Below the pieces are notes generated by a model. It was not told the origin of the DNA and did not search any database. It saw only the letters and a program-made list of their open reading frames with translations. Below are positions 1-9,076 of a stretch of DNA of 64,000 nt, piece after piece; position 1 is the first letter of the stretch; every line of letters starts with the position of its first letter. Source of the DNA: a virus; the IMG/VR virus record IMGVR_UViG_3300028874_000010, positions 48,369 to 112,368 of that record. One strand, 5' to 3'. Both the position numbers and the translations under genes were made by a program.

Positions 1-524
1 GCTTTATACTTACTCTCATCATACGATGGACTATAAAATGACCATGCTGCATATTTAAGATCATCAACTGGCATTAAATCAAGTTGAACAATTTTGTCTT
101 CTTGTTTGCCATCAGAGTTTGAAATAGGATAGGCTACACTGACGACATCAAGGCCAGGAAATGCTTTGACATCAGAGTAATCTTTTCCTATCTTGGTTAA
201 GAATTCAAAGACCTCGGCTTTGTCCTTGAGATTATTAGCTTTCATTAAAGCCTTCATTGATATCCCGAAATCAATATCCCCAGAGGATCCTTGTTCTGTT
301 CCATTTTTTTCTGGGTTTCTTTTACCAGTGGACCCGAGTAAAACAGTATCAGATTTCTTGAGGCCAAGTTTTGGAAGAAGTTCTGAATAGATAGAGGCTA
401 ATGTATCTTTAACATTAAGCTGATTAATCCTAGAAGAAGTCTTTATTGCGGCACCGCCCTCTAAAAGTTGGCGTCTGGTTGGAGTCTTTACTGACTCTTC
501 TAGGTATTGTTTAAATGTCTTCAT
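1..524 (-). CDS. Nucleotidyltransferase-like protein, 3' end outside window; head-targeting-like N-terminus
   Basis: The frame is open from an ATG that overlaps the stop of the SprT-like gene (TAATG) and runs off the window after about 174 codons. The middle carries a GS motif followed by G-x-I-D-F (GSSGDIDFG) and later QLDLMP. That order of GS, DxD-like and DLM residues is typical of the polymerase-beta-type nucleotidyltransferase fold, so it may transfer a nucleotide to an RNA or protein. The first residues, MKTFKQYLEESV, closely resemble the T4 internal-protein capsid-targeting peptide and contain an L-E-E prohead-protease-like site. The fold call is inferred from motifs only, and the C-terminus is unseen. 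Confidence 0.6.
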   Translation of the reverse strand, partial: MKTFKQYLEESVKTPTRRQLLEGGAAIKTSSRINQLNVKDTLASIYSELLPKLGLKKSDTVLLGSTGKRNPEKNGTEQGSSGDIDFGISMKALMKANNLKDKAEVFEFLTKIGKDYSDVKAFPGLDVVSVAYPISNSDGKQEDKIVQLDLMPVDDLKYAAWSFYSPSYDESKYK

Positions 525-961
525 TAGTCAAGCGTTTTTGATAGGGTTATTTTTGGTTCGAAATCTTTATACGCATTTTGATACGATTTGAACTTAGGCC
601 CATGACCAACTTTAAGCATCTCTTCATACCCAGATCGTTCAGCAATGGCTTCATGAACCATCTCATGACCAACGGTTTGCCAGAGATCAAATTTAGAATT
701 AATGTGCTTAGAGAAGCGCAGAACTATTTTGCCACCTTCATAATCACAGAACCCGAGGATCTGTGCAGCTGGATTCTTTTCAAGATACTCGGTGTCGCTA
801 GGAAAAGCCTTGTGATTTAAGCTATCTTCGATGACAAACGTTGGCTCTTCAAGTTCGCCATCATACACGCCTTTGTTGATCGCATGCCAGATGGCTTCGA
901 TATCATGTACAGATGGTGTGTACATCTGTTGTTCTTTCATAAATCCTTTAAAGCTGAGCAT
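524..961 (-). CDS. SprT-like zinc metalloprotease
   Basis: The protein has about 145 residues with a zinc-protease HExxH motif (HEMVHEAI near residue 99) followed by a Gly/His segment, the arrangement of SprT-like proteases. Such enzymes cleave proteins, often DNA-bound ones. It is the first gene behind a GATAAATA late-type promoter and overlaps the following nucleotidyltransferase by one base pair, so the two are probably co-expressed late. An alternative start at Met8 (position 940) has an AAAGGA ribosome site, so the true N-terminus is uncertain. Confidence 0.65.
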   Translation of the reverse strand: MLSFKGFMKEQQMYTPSVHDIEAIWHAINKGVYDGELEEPTFVIEDSLNHKAFPSDTEYLEKNPAAQILGFCDYEGGKIVLRFSKHINSKFDLWQTVGHEMVHEAIAERSGYEEMLKVGHGPKFKSYQNAYKDFEPKITLSKTLD

Positions 962-977
962 AATTTGTCCGGATGCG

Positions 978-1006
978 ATGATGGACGACCATTGCGTCGT
1001 CCATCT
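978..1006. repeat. Hairpin between late promoter and SprT-like gene
   Basis: Perfect 9-bp inverted repeat GATGGACGA / TCGTCCATC with an 8-11 nt loop. It lies in the leader of the SprT-like gene and just after the stop of the next gene upstream. It could be a weak terminator or a leader structure; no U-tract follows it. Confidence 0.4.
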
Positions 1007-1007
1007 G

Positions 1008-1015
1008 TATTTATC
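1008..1015 (-). promoter_or_regulatory. Late-type promoter (GATAAATA)
   Basis: One mismatch to the T4 late core TATAAATA, about 47 nt upstream of the SprT-like start and pointing into it. Confidence 0.5.
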
Positions 1016-1024
1016 ATCGAGTAC

Positions 1025-1354
1025 CTAATGCTTATGTTTTGTCAGTAATATGGAAGCTTGTCCTGCTTTGAATGCTTTTTTGATCGAACTGATCGGATAC
1101 GTAGCATGTTCACATGAAGCGATCGATCCGAGATGTTTAGCTCGATATTGAGCGAACGTCATGGCCGGTTCGCCTGCGATCATGACACACGGGAGTGCTG
1201 CATCAACCAGATCAAGGTCTTCTTGACGGATAGTGACTTGGAACTCGGTATCACCAGCCATCTTTCCTGCACGCCGATGGATTTCTTCCATGATAGGGTT
1301 CCAAGCGATTGGAACAAGCATATAACCTTCAGGGATTTTTATAGTTATGTTCAT
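1025..1354 (-). CDS. Hypothetical protein, 109 aa
   Basis: Not recognised. I start it at MNITIKIPEGYML because this ATG follows the upstream stop by a few bases; a longer reading would run into the upstream gene. The protein is soluble, begins with an MNITIKIPEGY segment, and ends in a basic His/Lys tail. Confidence 0.6.
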   Translation of the reverse strand: MNITIKIPEGYMLVPIAWNPIMEEIHRRAGKMAGDTEFQVTIRQEDLDLVDAALPCVMIAGEPAMTFAQYRAKHLGSIASCEHATYPISSIKKAFKAGQASILLTKHKH

Positions 1355-1358
1355 TGGG

Positions 1359-1775
1359 TTACTTTGTGTTAGATGTATACTTTGCAAGACTTATGATTGC
1401 ATCGACTGTGAACCGATATGTCTTGCCATCATTAGCAGACTTAGCCAAGACTGGTGTTTTCCACGCTTTTGCATTCCAGCCAACGATCATGATATCACCA
1501 AGAGTCCGATGCTTAAGAGGCTTCTTGATATCAATATCTTTGAGATAGATTGCTGCATAATCTTCAAGAGCATCAGTGGTTCGTTGTTGACGAACCGTAC
1601 CTGTTCCGGCGATGGTAACTTCCAGCTTCAAAGTGCAGGCGGTATCCGTTGCCAATTTACCGCCGTTTATGCGGAGAGCAATTCCGTATTTCTCTCCAAT
1701 AGCTTTCAGATCTTCATTAAGCAAACTGGTCAAATTCATCGTCGAAGTACGATCGAGAGAAGTAATCTTGGTCAT
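1359..1775 (-). CDS. Hypothetical protein, 138 aa
   Basis: Not recognised. The start has a good ribosome site (AGGAAA, 6-8 nt spacing). The protein is basic with no membrane segment or clear motif. It sits upstream of and almost abuts the 109-aa gene, so the two probably share a transcript. Confidence 0.6.
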   Translation of the reverse strand: MTKITSLDRTSTMNLTSLLNEDLKAIGEKYGIALRINGGKLATDTACTLKLEVTIAGTGTVRQQRTTDALEDYAAIYLKDIDIKKPLKHRTLGDIMIVGWNAKAWKTPVLAKSANDGKTYRFTVDAIISLAKYTSNTK

Positions 1776-1824
1776 GATTTTGTTTCCTAGCTGGTTGACG
1801 TTAGAATCATTTTAACCCAATCTT

Positions 1825-2586
1825 TTAAGTTTGTACACTATTTTCTTTAAGATTGGCATTATTTATTCTTTCGACCATTTCTTGGATTCGGTCTATTGCT
1901 TCAGAGGCTGGTTTAAACATACACACATCAAATAATCTAGTATCAATATGACCGCCTCGGTCATATTCTTTATTATTTAAGATAGTGTATGATTTGTTTG
2001 GTGAATATCTATTTCCGGCAATATACTTCAATGGAACAACTTCACCTGATGTTCCAATTACTATAATGATATCATTTCTGGATTTGCCGAAAGTTGAAAA
2101 CATTTCTGCATACTTAGGCGCGGGTTCACCGAAGAATACTACACCCGGTTTCACATCTTCTAGAGAACCGCACCTCAGGCAGGGCATATTTAGTTCATAT
2201 GGCGAATACCCTACATCCCAAGTATGCTCGCAGTTTAGACAAGTCATATCTGTAAATTTACCATGGACATGAACTACGTCTTCGCATCCAGCCCGTTCTA
2301 GAAAATCGTCAATGTTCTGGGTATAAATCTTGACATTGTCTTTACCATATTTCTTTTGGATCTCAGCTATCCCTAAGTGGGCCTTATTAGGACTTAAACT
2401 AGGTAACCCTATCCGACGTTCATTATAGAAATCAAATACCAAATTCCTATTTTTCTTGAATACATGGATATTACAAACTATGTCTGGATTATATTTCGTC
2501 CAAAGCCCATCTTCATTATCACGAAATGTAGAAATACCAGATTCAGCTGAAAGTCCAGCACCAGTAAAAATAAGAATTTTATTCAT
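1825..2586 (-). CDS. Sir2-family NAD-dependent protein deacylase
   Basis: Full-length sirtuin of 253 residues. It shows the NAD-binding GAGLSAESGISTFR at the N-terminus, TQNIDDFLERAG, the catalytic HVHG, a four-cysteine zinc ribbon (CLNC ... CLRC), KPGVVFFGE and GTSGEV. All key residues of the class are present, so it should remove acyl groups from lysines using NAD. Bacterial relatives are CobB; some Sir2 domains act as NADases in defence. In a phage it could reset host protein acetylation or act on NAD metabolism; the sequence cannot tell these apart. Confidence 0.93.
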   Translation of the reverse strand: MNKILIFTGAGLSAESGISTFRDNEDGLWTKYNPDIVCNIHVFKKNRNLVFDFYNERRIGLPSLSPNKAHLGIAEIQKKYGKDNVKIYTQNIDDFLERAGCEDVVHVHGKFTDMTCLNCEHTWDVGYSPYELNMPCLRCGSLEDVKPGVVFFGEPAPKYAEMFSTFGKSRNDIIIVIGTSGEVVPLKYIAGNRYSPNKSYTILNNKEYDRGGHIDTRLFDVCMFKPASEAIDRIQEMVERINNANLKENSVQT

Positions 2587-2597
2587 TATGTTTTAAG

Positions 2598-2789
2598 TTA
2601 TCCAAACAGAACCTGGGCGCCGCCTGGCGTCTTAGGGATGATTAGTGGAGGTGTATCACCCTCACTGAGTGGCATGGTCGCTGCGGAGATCCTAGCTTGT
2701 TCTGCCGACCCATATGGGCCAATTTCTTGGCCGCTTGATAACCTAACGAAGAATTGAACTGCTGCTTGATCTGAATTTGTGAGTAACAT
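2598..2789 (-). CDS. Hypothetical protein, 63 aa
   Basis: Small protein with an AGGAA ribosome site, preceded by a CATAAATA late-type promoter and so probably a late product. It contains a GQEIGPYGSAEQA segment like short phage accessory proteins that display per-residue parameters. Function unknown. Confidence 0.6.
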   Translation of the reverse strand: MLLTNSDQAAVQFFVRLSSGQEIGPYGSAEQARISAATMPLSEGDTPPLIIPKTPGGAQVLFG

Positions 2790-2814
2790 AAATATATTCC
2801 TGTTGATTTAAATA

Positions 2815-2822
2815 TATTTATG
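2815..2822 (-). promoter_or_regulatory. Late-type promoter (CATAAATA)
   Basis: One base off TATAAATA, 26 nt upstream of the 63-aa gene. Confidence 0.5.
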
Positions 2823-2826
2823 TTAC

Positions 2827-2860
2827 AAAAAAGGCCTCTTTAGATTAGAGGCCTTTTTTT
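2827..2860 (-). terminator. Intrinsic terminator, likely bidirectional
   Basis: GGCCTCT stem with an A-tract on one side and a T-tract on the other. It directly follows the stop of the 218-aa gene on the minus strand. Confidence 0.85.
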
Positions 2861-2862
2861 GT

Positions 2863-3519
2863 TTATTGCGGGTTTTGGATTTCGGTTGGGGTGTAGACGA
2901 AAGTTCCAGTATCTTTATCCTTTGTGATCGGCATAACAAATCGATCTTTTGGATTTCGGAGTATCGACAAGTAAACATGAACGATACGTTCAGATAGCTC
3001 CGAATTTTCTTTACTGCAGGTTTCCATGAGTTCCTTGACGGTCCACGGTTTGTAGTTCCCATTGGCATCTTTAACACGGAAAGCTGCCGCCATCCGTTGG
3101 AGCTTCGAGTCGCGAACTTTCCGGACTTTGGGGCCTGCGACTACTGGAGGAACTTGGTCAACCGCAGGTTGGATTTCGGCAGATGCAGCAATTTCTTGCT
3201 TATCGATCTCCAGAGCGGCTTCTTCGATTTTGGCTTCTTCAATCTTGTCCAATTGAACAAGAGCTGAAAGATCGAGTGCTTCGAGAGCCGACCAAACTTT
3301 CTGCATTGATTCTGTTTTGGAGGTCTTGAACAAATTCCGGGTTTCGCCGGTGATGGCGTTATATATTGATGTCAATTCGGCGCTCGAAAAATCATAGGCG
3401 GCCAAAGTATCAAGCGAAGAAACACAAAAATCTTTTGGATATTTCTCAGCGGCGATTGTCTGATCTTGGACATACCCGATGACCTTAGTCATATCTGCAT
3501 CAATAATAAACAATGACAT
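2863..3519 (-). CDS. Hypothetical protein, 218 aa, possible C-terminal winged-helix
   Basis: The start is MSLFIIDADM because of a strong AGGAG site 7 nt upstream; an in-frame extension of 16 codons lacks one. The middle is an Ala/Glu-rich, Val/Pro-rich linker. The C-terminal 80 residues are basic with a helical WTVKELMETCSKENSELSERIVH segment pattern (first part WTVKELMETCSKEN) that could be a nucleic-acid-binding helix-turn-helix. It is a monocistronic unit between a TTTACT/TATAAT promoter and a terminator. Function not known. Confidence 0.65.
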   Translation of the reverse strand: MSLFIIDADMTKVIGYVQDQTIAAEKYPKDFCVSSLDTLAAYDFSSAELTSIYNAITGETRNLFKTSKTESMQKVWSALEALDLSALVQLDKIEEAKIEEAALEIDKQEIAASAEIQPAVDQVPPVVAGPKVRKVRDSKLQRMAAAFRVKDANGNYKPWTVKELMETCSKENSELSERIVHVYLSILRNPKDRFVMPITKDKDTGTFVYTPTEIQNPQ

Positions 3520-3600
3520 TGCAACATCTCCTGAATAGGTAATCATATTGAACTTAACTCTCACCAAAACTTGGCAGCGACTAAATCCATCCAGTATTTT

Positions 3601-3632
3601 GAATCATGCCAGTTTATTTAAGTAGGCATGAT
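3601..3632. repeat. Leader hairpin
   Basis: Inverted repeat AATCATGCC / GGCATGATT with a 14-nt loop between the promoter and the 218-aa gene. It may be a leader structure for that gene. Confidence 0.5.
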
Positions 3633-3668
3633 TCTATATTGTTCTTGACTTCACAAGACCATGAGAAC

Positions 3669-3696
3669 ATTATACCAAGATCCTGATAATAGTAAA
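3669..3696 (-). promoter_or_regulatory. Sigma70-like (early/middle) promoter
   Basis: TTTACT and TATAAT hexamers separated by 16 nt, reading towards the 218-aa gene. Confidence 0.6.
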
Positions 3697-3720
3697 CAGT
3701 TTTAACCAAATAGACCAAAT

Positions 3721-5244
3721 TTAGTTATTTTTGGTCCCGTTGGCAATGTATTCAGTATCCATTTCACCAATGATTGTACTGGGTGACTCGATGACTACAT
3801 CAAATTCCCAGAGATTAGCAAGATGACCGATAGTCTCTTTAACCGAGTCATCATCAAGTGGCCTATTCAAATACGGAGTATGAACGATGGTTAGAGTTCG
3901 GTCACCAAGAATATCTACATTATCAACTTGAAGATCCGGAACCCAGTTTGCTCGGTTATAACTTTCAGAAAGTGAATTCCGGACTTTGATATAACCATCA
4001 TCATTATGGATTGCAGAAATCTCGACAAAATTCTCTTCTTGAATATCCGTAATAGAAAAGAATTTAAAATCACGAATTACTTTTGGAGACAAAAACTGTG
4101 CTATGAATGAATCATCTTTATAATTCTCCATTGCATCTTTAACAACAGGAAGCCATGGTGTCCCAGCAAACTTTGGAAACCAATGACGGTCTTCTTCTGT
4201 AGGGTTTTCACAGATTCGTTTGATATCCATGAAGATAGCAAACCCGAGTGCATACGGATTAATTCCGCTGAACCAGCGCTTATCAAATTCTGGTTGATAC
4301 ACCACATTGGTATGTGATGCTAAAAATTCTATATATGACCCAGATGAAACAAGACCTTTTTCATATAGCCGTGTCATAATGAAGTAATGCGTGAATGTTG
4401 CAAATCCTTCATTTAAGACTTTGGTTGATCCTTGTGGATAAAAGTACTGAGAGACTTTACGAACAATGCGGATGATTTCACGTTTCCAAGATGGTAAATC
4501 TGGTGCATATTTTTCAATGAAGTACAAGATATTATCTTCCCGATCTGCTGGGAATTTTTCATCTTTGGCGTTTTCTAACGTGTTATTTTTCGGGACTGTT
4601 TTATCCCAGATAGGATTGAAATCAATACGGGCTTGTTCAAGCCGTTCCATCGCCCGCTTTTCTTCATCACTTGCACTGATAGATGGAGGGCGCTTATATC
4701 GATCAATCCCATAATTCATTAATGCATGGCAACTATCTAAAAAGGCTTCAACTTCAGCAACCCCATATTTTTCTTCACACTTTGCAATATAGTTCTTGGC
4801 AAACAACAAATAATCAATAATTGCTGAAGCATCAGTAAATTGTTTGAACATGAAATTGTTCTTGAACACTGCTGAATGTCCAGCCGATGCGTGAGCCATG
4901 ACCAAACATTGCATAGTCATGTTGTTTTCTTCCATGAGATATGCGATACATGGATCTGAATTAATCACGATTTCATACGCTAGACCCATTTGGCCATGTT
5001 GGTATGATTTATAATTCTTCAGGAATTCTTTTCCAAACGACCAATGCTTATACATGATTGGAAGACCAGTTGATGCATAGGCATCAATCATTTGCTCGGC
5101 TGAAATGACTTCCATTTGAGGCCGATAATAATCAAGCTGAAGTTCTTCCTTAGCGATCTTTTCGATTTCAATCCAAGTCTTTTCAAGAAGATCAAAAGAC
5201 CAATCTTGACCTGGCCCAAACAGCGGTTTATTTTTCTTAGCCAT
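3721..5244 (-). CDS. SpoVR family protein
   Basis: 507 residues, the usual length for SpoVR/YcgB. It has the family's N-terminal W-x-F-x-DxxxKxW-like region, the HWSFGKEF block, a central MAHASAGHSAVFKNN and VLNEGFATFTHYFIM. The ATG is chosen over an upstream TTG because of the GGAAAG site. It is the last gene of the PrkA-YeaH-SpoVR operon, the same association as in bacteria where it is linked to stationary-phase and stress physiology. Biochemical role is unknown even in bacteria. Confidence 0.92.
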   Translation of the reverse strand: MAKKNKPLFGPGQDWSFDLLEKTWIEIEKIAKEELQLDYYRPQMEVISAEQMIDAYASTGLPIMYKHWSFGKEFLKNYKSYQHGQMGLAYEIVINSDPCIAYLMEENNMTMQCLVMAHASAGHSAVFKNNFMFKQFTDASAIIDYLLFAKNYIAKCEEKYGVAEVEAFLDSCHALMNYGIDRYKRPPSISASDEEKRAMERLEQARIDFNPIWDKTVPKNNTLENAKDEKFPADREDNILYFIEKYAPDLPSWKREIIRIVRKVSQYFYPQGSTKVLNEGFATFTHYFIMTRLYEKGLVSSGSYIEFLASHTNVVYQPEFDKRWFSGINPYALGFAIFMDIKRICENPTEEDRHWFPKFAGTPWLPVVKDAMENYKDDSFIAQFLSPKVIRDFKFFSITDIQEENFVEISAIHNDDGYIKVRNSLSESYNRANWVPDLQVDNVDILGDRTLTIVHTPYLNRPLDDDSVKETIGHLANLWEFDVVIESPSTIIGEMDTEYIANGTKNN

Positions 5245-5256
5245 TATTCTTTCCAA

Positions 5257-5463
5257 TTAACGTGCAAATTTTATTGCACTATCTACTTCATCACCAAAGG
5301 CCACTTTATCACAATCCGGATAAAACCACGCGATACACCCAGTAGGTAGTTCGATTTTGAATTCATCTATTTTATCAGCTATGAATTCATAACGAGCTAG
5401 AATTATTTCTAACTCTTCCTGAGTATATTTTGTGCTAAGCCTGTCATTTAGTTTTCTTTTCAA
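5257..5463 (-). CDS. Hypothetical protein, about 68 aa, in the PrkA operon
   Basis: Short acidic reading frame between the DUF444 and SpoVR genes. No ATG exists in frame outside the DUF444 gene; a TTG inside the end of that gene is the nearest start, giving MKRKLNDRLSTKYTQEELEI. Coupled translation from the overlapping upstream gene is likely. Function unknown, start uncertain. Confidence 0.5.
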   Translation of the reverse strand: MKRKLNDRLSTKYTQEELEIILARYEFIADKIDEFKIELPTGCIAWFYPDCDKVAFGDEVDSAIKFAR

Positions 5464-6751
5464 ACAATTTTTTGAACACTGGATAGATCTCAGCATCTTC
5501 ATAGACATTAGCCATTTGAAAATTCTCAAAATCTTTCTTTACATTTTCATAGGTCGTCCAAATATCACTTTGATATCCTGGTGTTGTTCCAACTTGGATG
5601 TACCCAAAATATTGGACATAAGGCATAATATCATCGCAGAGCAATTCATAGCACGTGCCATTGTCGGTGTCCCAATTATCACCGTCCGAACATTGGCAAA
5701 TATACACGTTTGTTGAATTATCAGAATAATCATCCTTGATAATCTTAGATGCCAAATCCAATGCAGACGAAACCATTGTCCCGCCACTATCTCGAGTATT
5801 AAAGAATGTATCTTCATCAACTTCAAAAGCTTCAGTGGTATGGTAAATAAACCTAAGTGAAACCTTTTCATACTTACGAACTAAAAACATATACAACAAA
5901 GCAAAGAATTTTCTAGACAATGTCTTTTCATGAGGGCCCATAGATCCAGAATTGTCCATAATGCAGATCATCACAGCATTTATTGCTGGGTGTTCAACTG
6001 CAACAGTTGAATGATACCTAAGATCCAATGGATCAAGAAATGGAACATTTTCCATCTTCACTTTATACCCAGTAATCTTCTTCTGAAGTTCTACTTTACG
6101 ATTCTGTAATTCTTGATCTTCTTCGGCAGATCTAACAACAGCTTGAATCAATATAGCTTCAATTTGATTCAATTCATCTTGCGCGGCCTTCAATCGTTTC
6201 TTATAAGGGGCACGCTGTGAGATCCTACGTGAATGTGAATTTCGGAGTGATTTACTCCGATCCAATTTTGCTGGCGTCCCATTTGTAGTGTGTCCAGCAT
6301 TATGATGTTTAATTTCAATAACTTCTTTTAGACCTTCCTTAACAAGATCTGGAAGCTCCAAATCTTCAAAGAAATATTCCAGAAATTCATCACGTGTAAT
6401 TTCTACTACAAAGTCATCTTCACCAGACCCATCAGGCGAACCCTTCTTGCCAAAGCCACCTCCAGTCTTTGGCGGCTTTCTGAATTTATCACCGGCATTA
6501 AAATCTTGGTTACCAGGTCTAACGGCTTCATATGTCCCGCCTTCACCATGCCTAAAATTTGGTTCGCTGATACTTTTTTGTGGGATATGGATTACTCCAC
6601 CATCAGAATCAATATCTTCAATTTTACGAGAATTGATAATATCCGGCAAAGATTTTTTAACAGATTCACGAATTCGTTTTAGAAACTTTTGACGGTTATC
6701 TAATGACTTTCCCTTACCGTTTGGGCGCCGATCTACAATAGAGAAGCTCAT
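5444..6751 (-). CDS. yeaH: DUF444 / YeaH protein with VWA domain
   Basis: 435 residues, normal for YeaH. The N-terminus (FLKRIRESVKKSLPD) and the GSGEDDF region match DUF444. The C-terminal half is a von Willebrand A fold with the metal-binding D-x-S-G-S of IMDNSGSMGPHEK and the later SGGTMVSSAL. In bacteria YeaH partners with the kinase PrkA (YeaG). Here it lies between the kinase and SpoVR with a GGAAAAG ribosome site and nearly abuts the small membrane gene upstream. Confidence 0.92.
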   Translation of the reverse strand: MSFSIVDRRPNGKGKSLDNRQKFLKRIRESVKKSLPDIINSRKIEDIDSDGGVIHIPQKSISEPNFRHGEGGTYEAVRPGNQDFNAGDKFRKPPKTGGGFGKKGSPDGSGEDDFVVEITRDEFLEYFFEDLELPDLVKEGLKEVIEIKHHNAGHTTNGTPAKLDRSKSLRNSHSRRISQRAPYKKRLKAAQDELNQIEAILIQAVVRSAEEDQELQNRKVELQKKITGYKVKMENVPFLDPLDLRYHSTVAVEHPAINAVMICIMDNSGSMGPHEKTLSRKFFALLYMFLVRKYEKVSLRFIYHTTEAFEVDEDTFFNTRDSGGTMVSSALDLASKIIKDDYSDNSTNVYICQCSDGDNWDTDNGTCYELLCDDIMPYVQYFGYIQVGTTPGYQSDIWTTYENVKKDFENFQMANVYEDAEIYPVFKKLFEKKTK

Positions 6752-6752
6752 A

Positions 6753-6977
6753 TTATTCTTTTCCTGAAGTAGGAGTTATTTTAATTCTACAAGCAAATAA
6801 CTGATTGGTGACGTTAGCTGATGGCCCATTATTTTCCAAGAGCACAGCTTGTTCACATGTCTGAGCATGAGCTATTGCATCATTTGCTTTGACATTGTAA
6901 CTCCAAATGAAGAAACCAAGCCCAAGAATAACACTTGCAACCGCTATCCAAAATGCGCACCAAACATTATCTCTCAT
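6753..6977 (-). CDS. Small single-pass membrane protein, 74 aa
   Basis: One N-terminal transmembrane segment (about residues 8-27) followed by a short extracytoplasmic domain with two cysteines that could pair. It lies within the PrkA operon immediately before yeaH. Not part of the bacterial operon as I know it; perhaps a membrane anchor for the trio. Confidence 0.65.
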   Translation of the reverse strand: MRDNVWCAFWIAVASVILGLGFFIWSYNVKANDAIAHAQTCEQAVLLENNGPSANVTNQLFACRIKITPTSGKE

Positions 6978-7084
6978 AATACTTTCTCATTATCAAATTA
7001 TATGCGATCTCTAGAAATTAATCTAGAGGCCTCTTCTCTCTACTTATATTAAATTTTAGGAAAATCTTTATAACATATATCTAA

Positions 7085-7115
7085 GAAGGTTACTCCGTAA
7101 TATGGAGTAACCTTC
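7085..7115 (-). terminator. Hairpin after prkA, weak terminator or processing site
   Basis: Perfect 12-bp inverted repeat GAAGGTTACTCC / GGAGTAACCTTC about 20 nt after the prkA stop. The U-tract is poor, so it may only reduce downstream expression of the operon. Confidence 0.6.
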
Positions 7116-7135
7116 CTCAAATTCTATTGCGAGAA

Positions 7136-9076
7136 TTACTGATTTTTACGGATACGTAGCCACCATTCAACAAGTAGACGGGTTTGGCGTTGCGTATAAC
7201 CCTTATCGGCCATCCGCTTGACAAATGATTCATGAGCTTCTTGATCCTTCTTTGATCCTTTAGAAGTGAAGCTGATCACTGGTAGAATTTCTTCTGTCCC
7301 AGCGAACATTTTCTTTTCAATAACTTGGCGCATCTTTTCAAAGTCGTTCCAGGCAGGCATATTGCCTTTATGGCCGGCTTTATGGCGAAGCACAAAGTTA
7401 ACAACTTCATTCCGGAAATCTTTCGGGTTCACAATACCTGCAGGCTTTTCAACTTTTTCTAGCTCAGCATTCAATGTCGAGCGATCAAATTGTTCGCCAG
7501 TATCAGCATCACGGAAATCTTCATCGCGGATCCAGAAATCTGCATATTGGACATATCGATCAAAAATGGTTTGGCCATAATCGCTGTATGAATCCATAAA
7601 GGCAATCCGGATTTCCTTTTCAACGAACTCAGCATACTTGTCGCCAAGTTGGTGCTTAATCAAATTGATCAGGTGTTCTTCACGATCTGATGGAAATTGT
7701 TCCTTGACGATTTCATTTTCCAAGACATACATCAAGTGAACCGGGTTAGCACCGATTTCTTCAGTATCAAAGTTAAATACCTTTGATAGGATCTTGAATG
7801 CAAATCGGGTCGAGATTCCGTCCATGCCTTCATTGACACCAGCAACATCCTTATATTCTTGGAGCGGCTTAGCACGTGGATCAACATCTTTGATATTTTC
7901 GCCATCATAGACGCGCATCTTGGAATATAGATTCGAATTGGCTGGTTCAACCAACCGGGACATGACTGCAAACTTGGCAAGCATTTCAAGAGTTTCTGGT
8001 GCAAATGGAGACTTGGCCAATTTACTTTTCGCCAACATCTTTTTATAGATGCCGACTTCTTCACTAGCACGTAGGCAATATGGAATCTTGACAATGTTAA
8101 CACGATCCAAGAACGCTTCATTGTTCTTGTTGTTACGGAAGGTCTTCCATTCACTTTCATTGGAGTGAGCAAGAACAATGCCATCGAAAGGAATACTGGA
8201 AATAGAATCTGTTCCGTTGTAATTCTTTTCTTGAGTTGCTGTCAAGAGTGGATGAAGCATCTTGATTGGGGCTTTGAACATTTCGACAAAGTCCAAGATC
8301 CCTTGATTAGCATTACATAGACCACCGGAGAAGCTATATGAATACGGGTTATCTGCAGCGTATTCTTCTAACATCCGGATATCAGTTTTACCAACCAGTG
8401 TCGTAATGTCTTGGTTGTTTTCATCACCAGGTTCTACTTTAGCAATCGCAATATTATTCAGAATGGAAGGATATTGCTTGATTACAGTCAATGACGAATG
8501 ATCACCTTTCAGGTCTTCAAGCTTTTGCGCCAGCCAAGGAGACATTTTGACTCGAAATGCACTTGCCGGAATATCATATTCTTCTTCAAGGGCAGCACTG
8601 TGAAGATCGACATCAAAGATGGAAAGAGGATTATCATGAATTGGAGAACCTTTGATGAAATAGATTGGTTCCTTTTCCATCAGTTCTTTCAACTTTTCGG
8701 CGATCGACGATTTACCACCACCGACGGGTCCGAGTAGATAAAGAATTTGTTTACTTTCTTCAAGGCCTTGAGCACTATGCCGGAAGTAAGAAACAATTGA
8801 TTCGATTGCATCTTCCATGCCAAAGAAATCTTTGAAGGCTGGATAGATTTTGATGATGCGATTTGAAAAAATGCGGCTGAGGCGAGCATCAGTTTTTGTA
8901 TCAACGAATTCCGGTTCGCCGATTGCCTTGAGCATACGCTCGGCTGGCGAAGCATAAACCGAAGGATCACTTTTGCAAAGATTCAAATATTCTTGAATCG
9001 ACATTTCTTCCTGGGTGTTACGCTTAGCGTAATCATTGGAAAATCTCGCCAGTACGCCCGAGTGTGCTTTGGACAT
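7136..9076 (-). CDS. prkA: PrkA family serine protein kinase (YeaG)
   Basis: 646 residues, full length for PrkA. The N-terminal AAA part has a Walker A motif (GPVGGGKSSIAEKL near residue 118), the conserved GGLCNANQG and PLLTATQEKNY blocks and DGIVLAHSNESEW. The C-terminal region is the kinase-related PrkA domain. The ATG has an AGGAG site 6 nt upstream. It is the first gene of the trio. In bacteria PrkA/YeaG responds to starvation and recent work describes AAA protease activity for a Bacillus PrkA; which applies here is open. Confidence 0.95.
   Translation of the reverse strand: MSKAHSGVLARFSNDYAKRNTQEEMSIQEYLNLCKSDPSVYASPAERMLKAIGEPEFVDTKTDARLSRIFSNRIIKIYPAFKDFFGMEDAIESIVSYFRHSAQGLEESKQILYLLGPVGGGKSSIAEKLKELMEKEPIYFIKGSPIHDNPLSIFDVDLHSAALEEEYDIPASAFRVKMSPWLAQKLEDLKGDHSSLTVIKQYPSILNNIAIAKVEPGDENNQDITTLVGKTDIRMLEEYAADNPYSYSFSGGLCNANQGILDFVEMFKAPIKMLHPLLTATQEKNYNGTDSISSIPFDGIVLAHSNESEWKTFRNNKNNEAFLDRVNIVKIPYCLRASEEVGIYKKMLAKSKLAKSPFAPETLEMLAKFAVMSRLVEPANSNLYSKMRVYDGENIKDVDPRAKPLQEYKDVAGVNEGMDGISTRFAFKILSKVFNFDTEEIGANPVHLMYVLENEIVKEQFPSDREEHLINLIKHQLGDKYAEFVEKEIRIAFMDSYSDYGQTIFDRYVQYADFWIRDEDFRDADTGEQFDRSTLNAELEKVEKPAGIVNPKDFRNEVVNFVLRHKAGHKGNMPAWNDFEKMRQVIEKKMFAGTEEILPVISFTSKGSKKDQEAHESFVKRMADKGYTQRQTRLLVEWWLRIRKNQ

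Noticed and set aside
193-390. Plus-strand frames across the window other than the HNH gene
   Set aside because: They lie opposite well-supported minus-strand genes, lack ribosome sites and show no recognisable domains.
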